NCBI GenBank assembly: GCA_035316325.1
Contig: DATHJB010000085.1
Coordinates: 1 to 42,957 of the forward strand
Direction: 5' to 3'
DNA from: Acidimicrobiales bacterium
Lineage (GTDB): Bacteria > Actinomycetota > Acidimicrobiia > Acidimicrobiales > VFJN01
Length of the DNA: 42,957 nt
In this document: positions 15,975-23,998 of the stretch, piece after piece
How positions within the stretch are numbered: the first letter of the stretch is position 1
How the letters are laid out: each line of letters begins with the position of its first letter
Position numbers and translations under genes: made by a program
The notes under the pieces: generated by a model
The model's input: the letters and a program-made list of their open reading frames with translations, nothing else
What the model was told of the DNA's origin: nothing
Databases searched by the model: none

Positions 15975-16553
15975 TCAGTCCTCGGGCGCCACGAACTGGA
16001 GCTCGAGCTCGACCGCGATCCTCTTGCCGAGGGCGAACCTGTCGATGCCCAGCGGCACGTTGAAGTCGATGCCGAAGTCGTCGCGGTCGACCGCGGTGGT
16101 GGCCGAGAAGCCGGCGTGGGTCGTGCCGTCGGCGGGGTGCGTCTCGACGCCGTTGAACTCGACGTCGAGGGTGACCGGCCGGGTGACGCCGTTGATGGTC
16201 AGGTCGCCGTCGAGCGCGTGCGCGCCGTCACCCGCGGCCCGGATGCCGGTGGAGCGGAACGTCATCAGCGGGTGCCGGTCGGCGGAGAAGAAGTCGGTGC
16301 CGAGCAGATGGGCGTCGCGGTCGGGTTGGTTGGTGTCGACCGAGGACATCTCGATCGTGGCCTCGACCCGGGTGTCGGCCAGGGTCTCGCCGACGCTGAG
16401 CGTGGCGTCGAAGCGGTTGAACCGGCCGCGCACGTTGGACAGGCCGATGTGGCGGACCTTGAAGTGGACGCCCGAGTGCATGGCGTCGAGCGGCCAGGTG
16501 CCGGTGGCCAGGGGCAGGTCGGCGGCGATCGTGGTGGCGGGATCGGTACTCAT
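15975..16553 (-). CDS. YceI family lipocalin-like protein
   Basis: A 192-residue YceI-fold protein. The hallmark WPLDAMHSGVHFKVRHIGLSNVRGRFNRFDATL opens the barrel, followed by DFFSADRHPLMTFRS and a C-terminal DRDDFGIDFN. YceI proteins bind polyisoprenoid or other amphipathic lipids in a beta-barrel. There is no signal peptide, so this member is probably cytoplasmic, as in many actinobacteria. It is divergently arranged with the AAA ATPase gene, with 128 bases between their starts. Confidence 0.9.
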   Translation of the reverse strand: MSTDPATTIAADLPLATGTWPLDAMHSGVHFKVRHIGLSNVRGRFNRFDATLSVGETLADTRVEATIEMSSVDTNQPDRDAHLLGTDFFSADRHPLMTFRSTGIRAAGDGAHALDGDLTINGVTRPVTLDVEFNGVETHPADGTTHAGFSATTAVDRDDFGIDFNVPLGIDRFALGKRIAVELELQFVAPED

Positions 16554-16681
16554 GGGTCTTCCCCTGCGATGTCGGGACGGATACGTGTCTGTACCGATGA
16601 CACCCCGGGGCGGGAAGATGTGACCGATGAGCGAACACCGACGTGACAGGACCCCGGTGGCGGGCAGGTCCTGGTGATGCG

Positions 16682-18070
16682 ATGGCTCGGATGACCAGGG
16701 CCTCGACGCTCGACGAGGCGGTGGACGCGTTCGTCGACCACCTCCTGCCCGTCATCGAGGAGCTGGCCGCCGAGGTCGCCGGCGTCGACGTCGGCCGGCT
16801 GCGCTCGGACGTCGTGGTCGACGCCTACAACCTGACGTGCGGGTTCGTCGACGCCGACGAACGCCACGGCGACGACGAGCTGTGGGATCTGATCTCGGTC
16901 TTCGGTCACCGCATGCCCACCCAGCTTGGCCAGGCCGCGCCGGCCGACCTGCGGGACGCCGGTCTGCTGGTCGGGCGTCGCTCGGTCTTCGACGAGCCCT
17001 CGGCGTTGCTCGGCCTGCTCGTCGCGGCCGACGCTCGTGACGGTGGTGACCGCGCGGTCCGCTACGGCCGGCTCGGCACCCAGATCGGCTACGTCGTGGC
17101 GTCCGTCGACCTGCTGCCGTCCCCGTCCGAGCTCGAGGCCATCGATCGGTTCCGGGCCATGGTGCATCGGACCATCGGGAACGCGCCGAAGGCCGGGGGC
17201 ACCGCGACGGCTGCCGGGCCGGAGCCGGCGGCGGTGCCCGCTGTGCCGCCCCCAGCCCGCGAGCTCGAGGACCTGCTGGCCGAGCTCGATGCCCTCATCG
17301 GCTTGGAAGGGGCCAAGCGCGAGGTGCGCCTGGTCGCCAACCTCCTGCGCGTCCAGGAGATCCGCCGGGAGCGGGACCTGCCCGTCGCCGATCAGAGCCG
17401 CCACCTGATCTTCACCGGCAACCCCGGCACGGGGAAGACGACGGTGGCTCGCCTGTTGGCCCAGATCTACTGGACCCTGGGCGTGGTCGAGCGGGGCCAT
17501 CTGGTGGAGACCGACCGGGCCGGGCTCGTGGCGGGGTTCGTCGGTCAGACCGCCAAGCGGGTCGTCGACGCCTTCGACCAGGCCGATCAGGGCGTCCTGC
17601 TGATCGACGAGGCCTACAGCCTGGCCAGGGGCGGCGAGAACGACTTCGGGCGCGAGGCCATCGACACCGTGGTCAAGCTCGTCGAGGACCGTCGCGACCG
17701 GGTGGTCGTCATCCTCGCCGGTTACCCCGAGGAGATGGCGACGCTCGTGGACGCGAACCCGGGCATGGAGTCCAGGTTCCCGAGGACGATCCACTTCCCC
17801 GACTACAGCAACGACGAGCTGCTGGCGATCGTCGAATCGCTCGGCGTCGAGGGTCGCTACCGCCTCGACCAGGCGGCCCGGGCTGCGGTGCAGGCCTGGC
17901 TGGTGGCCCAACCGCGCGACCGGGGGTTCGGCAACGGCCGGTTGGCGCGCAACCTGTTCGAGTCGGCAGTGGCCAACCAGGCGAGCCGCCTGGTGGCGAT
18001 CGACGACCCGACCGACGACCAGCTCACCACCCTCACGGCCAGCGACATCCCGACCCCGGGCGTCGGGTAG
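16682..18070 (+). CDS. CbxX/CfqX-type AAA+ ATPase with extra N-terminal domain
   Basis: A 462-residue protein from ATG 16682 (ATG 16691 and GTG 16643 are alternatives). Residues 1-165 form an uncharacterised helical domain (DEAVDAFVDHLLPVIEELA). A Pro/Ala linker (about 170-192) leads to one AAA+ module of the CbxX/SpoVK group: Walker A GNPGTGKT (247-254), Walker B VLLIDE (305-310), the sensor segment VVVILAGYPEEM and the arginine-finger region SRFPR. Such ATPases act as chaperone-like remodelers, for example Rubisco activase CbxX and ESX EccA. No Rubisco or ESX genes are nearby, so the client is unknown. Confidence 0.87.
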   Translation: MARMTRASTLDEAVDAFVDHLLPVIEELAAEVAGVDVGRLRSDVVVDAYNLTCGFVDADERHGDDELWDLISVFGHRMPTQLGQAAPADLRDAGLLVGRRSVFDEPSALLGLLVAADARDGGDRAVRYGRLGTQIGYVVASVDLLPSPSELEAIDRFRAMVHRTIGNAPKAGGTATAAGPEPAAVPAVPPPARELEDLLAELDALIGLEGAKREVRLVANLLRVQEIRRERDLPVADQSRHLIFTGNPGTGKTTVARLLAQIYWTLGVVERGHLVETDRAGLVAGFVGQTAKRVVDAFDQADQGVLLIDEAYSLARGGENDFGREAIDTVVKLVEDRRDRVVVILAGYPEEMATLVDANPGMESRFPRTIHFPDYSNDELLAIVESLGVEGRYRLDQAARAAVQAWLVAQPRDRGFGNGRLARNLFESAVANQASRLVAIDDPTDDQLTTLTASDIPTPGVG

Positions 18071-18287
18071 CAGGGTGCGCTGAGCGACCGTTTCGGTTCG
18101 TCGGCGCCGCAGCGTGTGCTGGCCGGGTGGACCCGTGGTTCAACGGCTGGTGAACACCGAGGCGTCGGCGTTGAACGTTCGGTGGCGTCCGGGTGACATC
18201 TGCGTGCGAATCCCTTCGTGGTGGTCCTCCGAGGCGTAGACGTTGGACCCGGTTCACTCGGCCGACATGTTGGGAGGGAGGGATCTC

Positions 18288-19523
18288 GTGCGTGTTCTTC
18301 GCCTGTGCTCGGTATTCGAGGCGCCGCTGGGGGATCAGACGGTCCGTTTCGATCCTGTCGGGGGGATGCAGAACCACACGGCGGAGCTGACCCGTCGCCT
18401 CGACGGGCTGGGTGTGGAGCAGGTGGTGGTCACGACCAGGCCGCCGGGGGCGCCCGCCGAGCATGTCGTCGGTCAGCGGGCGCGGGTCGTGCGTGTCGGG
18501 CTACCGGTGCCGGCGTTCCGTCAGATGTGGTCCGTCCCGGCGTTGCGGGAGGCGTGGCGGCTGGCCGGGAGCGTCGACCTGGTGCATGCGCATCTGGCCG
18601 AGGACCTCGCCGTCGTCCCTCTGGCGCTTGCCGCGGCGCGCCGTGGTGTTCCGCTGGTCGTGACCATCCACACCAGCCTGAGCCACACGCTTCGGGTCAC
18701 CAACGCGAGGGCGGTGGCGCTCAAGGCGCTGGGGGCGCCGTTGGAGCGCTGGGCTGAGCACCACGCGGATGCCGTGGTGACGTTGACGCCTCGCCTGGCG
18801 CGCCTGCTCGAGGGCAACGGGATCCGTCCCGATCGGCTCCACGTGATCCCCTCCGGCGTGGACTTCGGGTTGTTCGACGGGCCCCACGACGATCCGTTCC
18901 CGCACCTCGGCCGACCGAGGGTGGCCTTCGTCGGCCGGCTGGCGCCGCAGAAGGGCGTGAGCGGGCTCGTGCGCGCGGCGGCACAGCTGCGCACCCCGAA
19001 CGTGCAGACGCTGCTCGTCGGCGACGGACCCGATCGCCAACGGCTCGAACAGGAGATCCGCGCTCTCGACCTGGCCGACCGTGTCCAGGTGACCGGGTTC
19101 CTCGCCCACGACCGGATCCCCGCGGTGCTCGCCAACGTCGACGTGCTCGTGATGCCGTCGGTCTACGAGGAGCTCGGATCGGCGTTGGTGGAGGCCATGC
19201 GCGTGGGCGTCCCGATCGTGGCGACCCGGGTCGACGGCATCCCCGACGTCATCCAGCACGGCGAGACCGGGATCCTCGTCACCCCCGGCGACCCACGCGC
19301 CCTCGCGTCCGCGATCGACGATCTGCTCGACGACCCCCAGCGGGCGGGATCGCTGGCCGGACGAGCCCGAACGGCCGCGCGGCGCTACGACTGGAACGTC
19401 CTCGCCGGATCGGTGCTCGACATCTACCGAACCCTGACCCAGCCACGCCCGGCAGCCCAGTCCCAGCCGTCCGGAGGCGATCGATCCACCGGCGTGGCAA
19501 GGAGCCCGGCCCCGACGAGCTGA
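18288..19523 (+). CDS. Glycosyltransferase family 4 protein
   Basis: A 411-residue GT-B glycosyltransferase. I chose GTG 18288 because GGGAGGGAGG lies just upstream and the protein then begins RVLRLCSVFEAP; in-frame ATG 18267 and TTG 18243 lack a good site. The N-terminal domain has the GGMQNHTAELTRRL glycine loop. The C-terminal domain has VAFVGRLAPQKGV, LLVGDGPDRQRLE and the nucleotide-sugar-binding MPSVYEELGSALVEAM (EX7E type), followed by GIPDVIQHGETGILV. It transfers a sugar with retention, but donor and acceptor are unknown. The gene stands alone behind 217 bases with no other recognisable feature. Confidence 0.9.
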   Translation: MRVLRLCSVFEAPLGDQTVRFDPVGGMQNHTAELTRRLDGLGVEQVVVTTRPPGAPAEHVVGQRARVVRVGLPVPAFRQMWSVPALREAWRLAGSVDLVHAHLAEDLAVVPLALAAARRGVPLVVTIHTSLSHTLRVTNARAVALKALGAPLERWAEHHADAVVTLTPRLARLLEGNGIRPDRLHVIPSGVDFGLFDGPHDDPFPHLGRPRVAFVGRLAPQKGVSGLVRAAAQLRTPNVQTLLVGDGPDRQRLEQEIRALDLADRVQVTGFLAHDRIPAVLANVDVLVMPSVYEELGSALVEAMRVGVPIVATRVDGIPDVIQHGETGILVTPGDPRALASAIDDLLDDPQRAGSLAGRARTAARRYDWNVLAGSVLDIYRTLTQPRPAAQSQPSGGDRSTGVARSPAPTS

Positions 19524-19533
19524 CCCCCACGAT

Positions 19534-19560
19534 TGTCACAGATCGGGTGCGGGCGGTGTC
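19534..19560 (+). promoter_or_regulatory. Probable ECF41-type promoter
   Basis: TGTCACA (19534-19540) and TGTC (19557-19560) are separated by 16 bases, 42 bases ahead of the carboxymuconolactone decarboxylase start. The published ECF41 consensus, as I recall it, is TGTCACA at -35 and CGTC at -10. The sigma gene two positions downstream is itself an ECF41, so this fits autoregulation. Confidence 0.7.
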
Positions 19561-19601
19561 TTGATGTCGACCACATCGACAGATCGACAGGAGGAGCTGC
19601 C

Positions 19602-20192
19602 ATGTCCAGCACGACACGGATTCCCAAGGTGGAGATCACCGGCCCGTTCGGGTATCTCTTGAAGCGACTCAGCCGGAAGATGATCGGTGAGGTGCCCGAG
19701 GCGACAGGGGTGATGTGGCAGAACCGAGCGGTGCTCAGCAGCTCCATGGCGTTCGGCCGCAAGATCCAGAAGTGGGACCAGCTCGACGCCAACCTGAAGT
19801 CGCTCGCCCACATGGCGGTCGCCGCGCAGGTCGGCTGCTCGTGGTGCCTGGACTTCAACTACTTCCAGGCCCACAACGAGGGCCTCGACGAGGTGAAGGC
19901 CAGCGAGGTGCCCCGTTGGCGTGAGTCGACGGTGTTCACGCCGCTCGAGCGCGAGGTGATGGAGTACGCCGAGGCGATGACCGAGACGCCCCTGCAGGTC
20001 ACCGACGAGATGTCGGCCCGGCTGCTCGAGCAGCTCGGTGCGCCGGCCCTGGTGGAGCTCACGGCCGTGGTCGGGTTCGCGAACCTGACGACGAGGGGCA
20101 ACATCGCGATGGGGATCGAGTCCCAAGGGTTCTCCAAGGTCTGCGCGCTGCCTTTGGCGCAACGCTCGGCGGGGTACGCGAAGTCGGCATGA
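19602..20192 (+). CDS. Carboxymuconolactone decarboxylase family (AhpD-like) protein
   Basis: A 196-residue AhpD-fold protein. ATG 19602 follows AGGAGG. The redox centre CSWC (Cys79-Cys82) with His91 (NYFQAHNEG) matches the AhpD peroxidase pattern C-x2-C...H. It may reduce hydroperoxides or disulfides; aromatic-ring decarboxylation is unlikely with this motif. Its stop overlaps the ECF41 sigma start (ATGA, 20189-20192). ECF41 sigma factors are known to be encoded beside such proteins, so it is the probable regulatory target and partner. Confidence 0.9.
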   Translation: MSSTTRIPKVEITGPFGYLLKRLSRKMIGEVPEATGVMWQNRAVLSSSMAFGRKIQKWDQLDANLKSLAHMAVAAQVGCSWCLDFNYFQAHNEGLDEVKASEVPRWRESTVFTPLEREVMEYAEAMTETPLQVTDEMSARLLEQLGAPALVELTAVVGFANLTTRGNIAMGIESQGFSKVCALPLAQRSAGYAKSA

Positions 20193-21058
20193 GCGAGGAT
20201 GCGTTCGCCCGCCACCGGAGCCTGCTGTTCACCGTGGCCTACGAGATGCTCGGCTCCGCGGCCGACGCCGAGGACCTCGTCCAGGAGACCTGGCTGCGGT
20301 GGGCCGATGTCGACCAGGCGGCGGTGCGCGACCCGCGGGCCTACCTGGTCCGCATCGTCACCCGTCAGGCGTTGAACCGGCTGCGGTCGGTGGCGCGGCG
20401 GCGCGAGGACTACGTCGGCGAGTGGTTGCCGGAGCCGCTGTTGACGAGCCCCGACGTGGCCGCCGACGTCGAGCTCGCCGACAGCGTGTCGATCGCGATG
20501 CTCACCGTGCTCGAGACCCTCGGTCCGGCCGAGCGTGCCGTGTTCGTGCTGCGCGAGGTGTTCGACATCCCCTACGACGAGATCGCCGAGGCCGTCGGCA
20601 AGTCCCCTGCCGCCGTCCGCCAGATCGCCCACCGGGCACGCGACCACGTCGCCGCTCGGCGCCCGCGCGTGGCAGTCAGCACGACCGAGCAGCAGGAGGC
20701 CGTGGACCGGTTCCTCGCCGCCGTCCGGCACGGCGACCTGCAGAGCCTCCTCGACGTCCTGGCGCCCGACGTGGTCATCGCCGCCGACGGCGGGGGCTTC
20801 GTCGCCGCGGCCCGTCGTCCGATCCAGGGTGCGGAACGGGTGGCGGGCTTCCTGATCAAGGGTCTCCGCTCCGTGGACTTCGAGGCGACCGCCGTCTGGC
20901 TCAACGGGTCACCCGCCATCCGGATCGACATCGGGGGGCAGCTCGACACCGCCGTGAGCCTCGCCGTCGAGAACGGGCGCATCACCCGCATCTATGCCGT
21001 CCGCAACCCCCACAAGCTGGCCCGGCTCGACGGGGTCGCCGCCCTCACACGGACCTGA
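20189..21058 (+). CDS. ECF41-family sigma factor with C-terminal SnoaL-like domain
   Basis: A 289-residue SigJ-type sigma factor. Region 2 (about 10-70, AEDLVQETWLRWADV) and region 4 (about 105-155, GPAERAVFVLREVFDIPYDEIAEAVGKSPAAVRQI) are followed by an NTF2/SnoaL-like domain (170-289). Three ECF41 hallmark motifs are visible: WLPEP (79-83), DGGG (200-203) and NPHKL (273-277, usually NPDKL). In this group the fused C-terminal domain replaces an anti-sigma factor and tunes activity. It is translationally coupled to the AhpD-like gene and ends 6 bases from the convergent ppc stop. Autoregulation through the promoter at 19534-19560 is likely. Confidence 0.93.
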   Translation: MSEDAFARHRSLLFTVAYEMLGSAADAEDLVQETWLRWADVDQAAVRDPRAYLVRIVTRQALNRLRSVARRREDYVGEWLPEPLLTSPDVAADVELADSVSIAMLTVLETLGPAERAVFVLREVFDIPYDEIAEAVGKSPAAVRQIAHRARDHVAARRPRVAVSTTEQQEAVDRFLAAVRHGDLQSLLDVLAPDVVIAADGGGFVAAARRPIQGAERVAGFLIKGLRSVDFEATAVWLNGSPAIRIDIGGQLDTAVSLAVENGRITRIYAVRNPHKLARLDGVAALTRT

Positions 21059-21064
21059 CCCACG

Positions 21065-23851
21065 TCAGCCGGTGTTGCGGAGGCCGGCGGCGATGCCGTT
21101 GACCGTGAGCAGCAGCGAGCGCACGAGCGCGGGGTCGATGTCGTCGCCGGCGCCCACCGCCCACCGGTGGCGGGCCAGGAGCTCGATCTGCAGCTGGTGC
21201 AGCGGGAGGAGGTAGCGGTCGCGCACCGCCAACGTGCGCTGCAGCAGCGGCTGGCGGTCGAGCAGCTCGGCCTCGCCGGTGAGCCGGAGGACCTCGGCCA
21301 CGGTCCGCTCGTGCTCTTCCTCGATGACGTCGAGCAGCCGGTGGCCCCGCTGGTCGACGAGCCGTTCGACGTAGCGCCGGCTGATCGACATATCGGTCTT
21401 GGCGAGGGTCATCTCGACGTTGGACACGAACGTCGAGAACCAGAACCAGCGGTCGAGCATCTCGGTGAGCGAGTCGCCGAGCCCGGCCTCCCGGGCGGCG
21501 GCCAGACCGGTCCCGACCCCGAACCAGCCGGGGATGATCTGTCGGGACTGGGTCCAGCCGAACACCCACGGGATCGCCCGGAGGCCACCCAGGCCGGCCC
21601 CGGCGTCGGGCCGGCGGGCGGGGCGCGAGCCGATGTTCAACGACGTCAGCAGCTCGGTGGGCGTGGTGGCCAGGAAGTAGGCCGGTAGCTCGGGGTCGTC
21701 GACGAGCCGGCGGTAGGCGTCGCACGCGGCGTCGCTCACCCGGTCCATCGTGGCGTCCCACCGGGCCAGCGCCTCGGCCGGCAGCCGCGGCGACGTGTGC
21801 AGCACGCTCGCCTCGAGCACGGCGCTCACGGTCAGCTCCAGGTTCTCGCGAGCCAGTGTGGGCAGCAGGTACTTGTCGCTGATCACCTCGCCCTGCTCGG
21901 TGACCTTCATCGCGCCGTCGAGCGTCCCCCATGGCTGGGCGAGGATCGCATCGTGGGTCGGCCCACCGCCTCGACCGACCGCTCCGCCCCGGCCGTGGAA
22001 GAGCCGGAGCCGCACCCCGTGCCGGGCGGCGGTGTCCCGCAGCGCCCGCTGGGCCTGGTGGATCTGCCACTGGCTGGTGGCCACCCCGGCGTCCTTGTTG
22101 GAGTCCGAGTAGCCCAGCATCACCTCCTGCACGCCGCCTCGGGCATCGACCAGCCGCCGGTAGCCCGGGATCGACAGCAGGTCGTCGAGGAAGCGCCCGG
22201 CGCCCAGCAGGTCGTCGACCTGTTCCAGGAGCGGTGCGAACCCGATGCGGGCGGTGCCGGCGACCGGGTCGACCAGCCCCGCCTCCCGGGCCAGGACCAC
22301 GGCGGCCAGGAGGTCGTCCACGCCCTGGGTCATCGACACGATGTAGGTCTCGACCACCTCGGGACCGAACCGGTCGAGGGCCTCGCGGATCGTGGCGAAC
22401 ACGTCGGTGACCTGCTGGGCTTCGGGCTCGAGCGTCGTCGACGGCCCCTGCAGGGGCCGCCGCCCGTCGAGCTCGGCGACCAGGTGCCGGGTGCGATCGC
22501 CGTGGTCGAGCGAGGCGTAGCCCGGCGCCTCGCCCACCGCCCGGTAGAGCGCGTCGAGGGCCGCGTGGTGGGCGTCGGCGTGCTCGCGGACGTCGAGGGT
22601 CGCCAGGTGCAGCCCGGTGGCCGCCACCACGCGGACCGCGCCCGCCACCAGGTCGGACACCAGCGGGCCGCCGTGCTCGTCGAGCGAGCGCCGCAGCAGG
22701 TCGAGGTCGGCGACCAGATCGTCCGAGCCCAGGTAGTCGGCCCCCGGTGCGTGCGGGCCGGCGTCGGCCAGCCGGCGGCGGGTGCGGCCGAGCTTGGCCC
22801 GGATGCACGTGAGCTTGAGCCGGTAGGGCTCCTCGGCGTTGATCCGCCGGAACCGATCCTCCACCTCGGGGAGGGCGTCGAGGTCGGCGGCCAGGCTGGC
22901 CGCCAGCTCGTCGGTGGCCGGGGCCACCGCGTCGGACACGCTCAGCTCCTCGATGAGGTCGTCGACGATCCGCTCGACCCCCCGGATGCCGTGCTCGTGC
23001 TGGAGCAGCAGCACCTGCATGGTCATCTCCGGCGACACGTTCGGGTTGCCGTCCCGGTCGCCGCCGATCCAGCTCCCGAAGGTCAAGGGCCGGGAACCCG
23101 GGGGTTGCCGGGCACCGAGCCCGGCCAGCGTCCGGTCGAGGTCGGCCAGCACCTCCGGCAGGCCCGACGCCTCCAGCTCCACGAGGTGGTAGACCGCGTT
23201 CCGCGCCTCGTCGACGGGCTCGGGCCGGCTCAGCCGCAGCTCGTCGGTGAGCCACAGCAGGTCGATCACCTGACCCAACCGGCGGTCGGTGGCCTCGACG
23301 GTGCGGGGCCCACCGGTGGTGGCCAGCTCGGCCGCCTCGGCGTCGAGCAGGTCGGCCACCTCGCGCAGCTTGGTCAAGCGGGAGCGGCGGGCCGCCTCGG
23401 TCGGGTGGGCGGTGAACACCGGGCGGACCGCGAGCGAGGCGGCACCGACCGCCACCTCCTCGGCCGACAGGTTCCGCGCCTCGATCCGTCGCGCGGTCTC
23501 GGCCAGGGAACCACCGTCGTCCGTGCGCAGCCGTCGCAGCTCCCGGCCCCTGTGGACCTGCTCGGCCACGTTGGCCAGGTGGAAGAACGCGCTGAACGCC
23601 CGCACCAGGTGACCGGCGGTGGTGGGGTCGACGTCCCGCAGCAGCGCCGCGGCTGTGTTTCCAGAGTCGACCCGGGTGAGCCGGCGCACCGCTTCCACCC
23701 CGTCGAGGAGCTCCGGACCGACCTGCCGGGCCAGTGTCTCGCCCAGCAACCGCCCGAGCCGCCGGATGTCGGCCCGCAGCGCGAGGTCGGCCTCCTCGCT
23801 CCCGAACGCGCCCAGCTCGGCCGGCCCGGTCCGGGCGGGGGTGGTCGACAT
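21065..23851 (-). CDS. ppc: Phosphoenolpyruvate carboxylase
   Basis: A 928-residue PEP carboxylase, the usual bacterial size. It forms oxaloacetate from PEP and bicarbonate to refill the TCA cycle. The catalytic His149 lies in VFTAHPTEA; other signatures are GSWIGGDRDGNPNV, VMLGYSDSNKDAG and FHGRGGAVGRGGGPTHDAI. The C-terminus ends LRNTG, the usual QNTG with Gln replaced by Arg. The start is ATG 23851; the frame stays open far upstream, but that part is antisense to the GH5 gene and has no PEPC likeness. Regulation is not visible. The gene is single, convergent with the ECF41 gene and divergent from GH5. Confidence 0.96.
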   Translation of the reverse strand: MSTTPARTGPAELGAFGSEEADLALRADIRRLGRLLGETLARQVGPELLDGVEAVRRLTRVDSGNTAAALLRDVDPTTAGHLVRAFSAFFHLANVAEQVHRGRELRRLRTDDGGSLAETARRIEARNLSAEEVAVGAASLAVRPVFTAHPTEAARRSRLTKLREVADLLDAEAAELATTGGPRTVEATDRRLGQVIDLLWLTDELRLSRPEPVDEARNAVYHLVELEASGLPEVLADLDRTLAGLGARQPPGSRPLTFGSWIGGDRDGNPNVSPEMTMQVLLLQHEHGIRGVERIVDDLIEELSVSDAVAPATDELAASLAADLDALPEVEDRFRRINAEEPYRLKLTCIRAKLGRTRRRLADAGPHAPGADYLGSDDLVADLDLLRRSLDEHGGPLVSDLVAGAVRVVAATGLHLATLDVREHADAHHAALDALYRAVGEAPGYASLDHGDRTRHLVAELDGRRPLQGPSTTLEPEAQQVTDVFATIREALDRFGPEVVETYIVSMTQGVDDLLAAVVLAREAGLVDPVAGTARIGFAPLLEQVDDLLGAGRFLDDLLSIPGYRRLVDARGGVQEVMLGYSDSNKDAGVATSQWQIHQAQRALRDTAARHGVRLRLFHGRGGAVGRGGGPTHDAILAQPWGTLDGAMKVTEQGEVISDKYLLPTLARENLELTVSAVLEASVLHTSPRLPAEALARWDATMDRVSDAACDAYRRLVDDPELPAYFLATTPTELLTSLNIGSRPARRPDAGAGLGGLRAIPWVFGWTQSRQIIPGWFGVGTGLAAAREAGLGDSLTEMLDRWFWFSTFVSNVEMTLAKTDMSISRRYVERLVDQRGHRLLDVIEEEHERTVAEVLRLTGEAELLDRQPLLQRTLAVRDRYLLPLHQLQIELLARHRWAVGAGDDIDPALVRSLLLTVNGIAAGLRNTG

Positions 23852-23998
23852 GTCCCCATCCCTACCACCACCGCGTCCCCCGGGCGGACACCCAGAGCGA
23901 CCGCCCGACCACCGAGCCGGGAGCGGCCACGCCCCGGCGTCCGCCCGATCCAGGTGTGCGTCTCGCCTCGGGGGTGGCGGCGCCGTAGTTTGCGCCCG

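Noticed and set aside
18071..18287. RNA gene or riboswitch ahead of the glycosyltransferase
   Set aside because: No stable hairpin set or known aptamer pattern could be made out in these 217 bases.
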